From Anaerolineaceae bacterium UBA4775 (GTDB lineage: Bacteria > Chloroflexota > Anaerolineae > Anaerolineales > Anaerolineaceae): a stretch of DNA of 64,000 nt. The DNA lies in the NCBI GenBank assembly GCA_002403205.1, contig DHHJ01000035.1, forward strand, positions 1 to 64,000. The letters run 5' to 3'. Under the pieces are notes generated by a model. It saw only the letters and a program-made list of their open reading frames with translations. It ran no database searches and had not been told where the DNA came from. Position 1 is the stretch's first letter. Each line of letters opens with the position of its first letter. Both the position numbers and the translations under genes were made by a program. Below are positions 62,980 through 64,000 of the stretch, piece after piece.

Positions 62980-64000
62980 GGCAGCACCGCCGGGTACCAA
63001 CCCGGGACAGGGGTGAGGAAATACATCGTTGTCCAGTGATGCCAGCGCTGGTAATCTTCTTCTGAATACCCCAGGTCAATCCAGTAATGATTAAAATATA
63101 ACCCGCCGCCGCCGATGTCCGCAACGGTCGCTCGCCCGTACCCCTGGACGTACACCTGCTGACCGCGCATCATGTTGAACCAGTTGCGCGTCACCCCGAT
63201 AACACCTTTTTGCAGGGGCAGGCCGCTGGCGGTGGTATAGCCGCAGCGGTTGTCAGCAAAGCCCAGGTTGCACGGAGAGTAAGATGTGGCATACACGCTG
63301 ATCTTGCGCCAATATTCGATCTCCTGCCCGTCCACCACCTCGGTGCGCACTTCAACTTTCGAGCCATACCCCAGCACACCATCGGCTGCTTCGCTGGCCT
63401 GCCAGCTTTCCGGCTCTGCGCGCCAGATTTCCTCTCCCTGGGCATACTGGACCCGCTCACGGGTAGCATAGATACCCGGCTGGCCGGGCTCAACGACTGA
63501 GATTTGATCCAACACTGTCTCTGGGTCTTCAATATATACGTTCTGATAGGGCACCTCTTCCTTGAGGATGATGACCTGCTCTTTCACCTGCACGACCTCG
63601 ATCTCACCATCTGGTGGGATGGGGGCGTCCTCTGGCGGGTGGACCTGATCCAGGTTTTGCAGTTGAACGCCCACATCGGCCAAGGCTTCGCTGACTGTCG
63701 TCCCTGCCGACAGACCGGTCAGCGTGGCATCGCCCACAAGGACGCTGATAGGGCGGGCGCGCCGGATGGTGACAGTAAGGTCGTCATCCAACGGGGTCAT
63801 CAGGTCTTCCGAGACCCAATCCTGGGGTGAAACCGGGATGTTAGCGGCTTCCAGGGCGGCGCCCAGGGTGTGCTGATCCGAATACAGCGTCACCTCACGC
63901 CCATCCAAGACCAGTGCAAGGGGCATGGCAGGTTCTACCTGGAGCAGGGTGAACGCCTCCCTGGGCAGGGGAACCTGCGGGTCGGTCTCGGCCCCGTTGA
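62970..64000 (-). CDS. G5/3D-domain cell-wall protein (YabE/Rpf-like), 5' end outside the window
   Basis: The frame is open through the right edge, upstream of the first ATG at 63926 (FTLLQVEPAMPLALVLDGRE), so the start is missing. DUF348 repeats (TLGAALEAANIPVSPQD, TVSEALADVGVQLQNLD), a G5 domain (EEVPYQNVYIEDPETVL) and a C-terminal 3D domain (ISVYATSYSPC...VADIGG) are visible. Such proteins act on or bind peptidoglycan. It is in an operon with rsmA, a pairing also seen in other Gram-positive-type genomes. Confidence 0.88.
   Translation of the reverse strand, partial: NGAETDPQVPLPREAFTLLQVEPAMPLALVLDGREVTLYSDQHTLGAALEAANIPVSPQDWVSEDLMTPLDDDLTVTIRRARPISVLVGDATLTGLSAGTTVSEALADVGVQLQNLDQVHPPEDAPIPPDGEIEVVQVKEQVIILKEEVPYQNVYIEDPETVLDQISVVEPGQPGIYATRERVQYAQGEEIWRAEPESWQASEAADGVLGYGSKVEVRTEVVDGQEIEYWRKISVYATSYSPCNLGFADNRCGYTTASGLPLQKGVIGVTRNWFNMMRGQQVYVQGYGRATVADIGGGGLYFNHYWIDLGYSEEDYQRWHHWTTMYFLTPVPGWYPAVLPWP

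Overview
The window joins two unlike pieces of DNA. From the left edge to about 26.4 kb is an accessory island of roughly sixty mostly tiny genes, nearly all on the + strand, densely packed, often overlapping by 1-17 nt and visibly lower in GC than the rest. From about 26.5 kb to the right edge is ordinary chromosome, higher in GC: two-way gene organisation, sugar catabolism, peptidase, lipid and rRNA-modification genes. The gene content (ascorbate-type PTS with GH42, DegV, a PlsY-like protein, a very large S8 peptidase ending in a short aromatic/proline tail, REP-like GAAGCGATCTC repeats) suggests a fermentative Chloroflexota bacterium of the Anaerolineae type. That placement is inference from gene style, not from a marker-gene comparison.

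Island, 1-26.4 kb. The right end is marked by a tyrosine recombinase (25246-26151, -) next to a tRNA-Gly(GCC) gene broken just after its anticodon loop (26374-26411, -). The left end lies outside the window. At 0.3-4.7 kb each gene or gene pair is preceded by a conserved 9-13 bp RNA hairpin; these genes include a DUF4326 protein, a NADAR (YbiA) protein, RNase HI and SSB. At 5.2-21.7 kb there is a long run of small orphan genes: many zinc-ribbon proteins, two nucleoside 2-deoxyribosyltransferase-like proteins, single-TM mini-proteins, and several visible duplications and decayed genes. A second repeat, the inverted repeat ATCCGA-NN-TCGGAT, is scattered through the whole island, mostly between genes. 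No capsid, terminase large subunit, conjugation or replication-initiator gene is recognisable, so phage, plasmid or ICE nature is undecided.

The most striking part of the island is 22.4-25.1 kb. A strong sigma70-type promoter drives a beta-grasp ubiquitin-like protein ending in Gly-Gly, then a hairpin, then four overlapping genes: a small Cys-containing protein, a candidate E2-like protein, a JAMM/JAB isopeptidase and a ThiF/E1-like protein. This is a full set for a bacterial ubiquitin-like conjugation pathway. Its order resembles what I recall of the PRTRC plasmid module and its parts resemble Bil-type antiphage operons.

Chromosome, 26.5-64 kb. An IS3-family remnant borders the island. Next on the - strand come an MBL-fold hydrolase, a gutted membrane-protein gene, a thioesterase, a PlsY-like acyltransferase, DegV, a chimeric ABC-ATPase/membrane-fusion protein with a dead ATPase, and its probable regulator. 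A 1565-aa secreted subtilase follows. The region 38.8-48.1 kb is a carbohydrate operon on the - strand, in transcription order: SorC-type regulator, PTS EIIA, EIIB, GH42 beta-galactosidase, ascorbate-type EIIC, ketose 3-epimerase, a DhaL-DhaK kinase in reversed domain order, and a FucI/AraA-like isomerase. It probably imports, cleaves, isomerises and phosphorylates an unusual sugar. Then come a C_GCAxxG_C_C protein, ribokinase, a membrane glycerophosphodiesterase, malic enzyme, an orphan anchored protein, a Gfo/Idh/MocA oxidoreductase, a small membrane protein, a GPH sugar symporter with a ChbG/YdjC deacetylase, a small membrane protein, a DPM1-like glycosyltransferase, about 0.85 kb of repeated noncoding units, RsmA, and the start-truncated end of a G5/3D-domain cell-wall protein.
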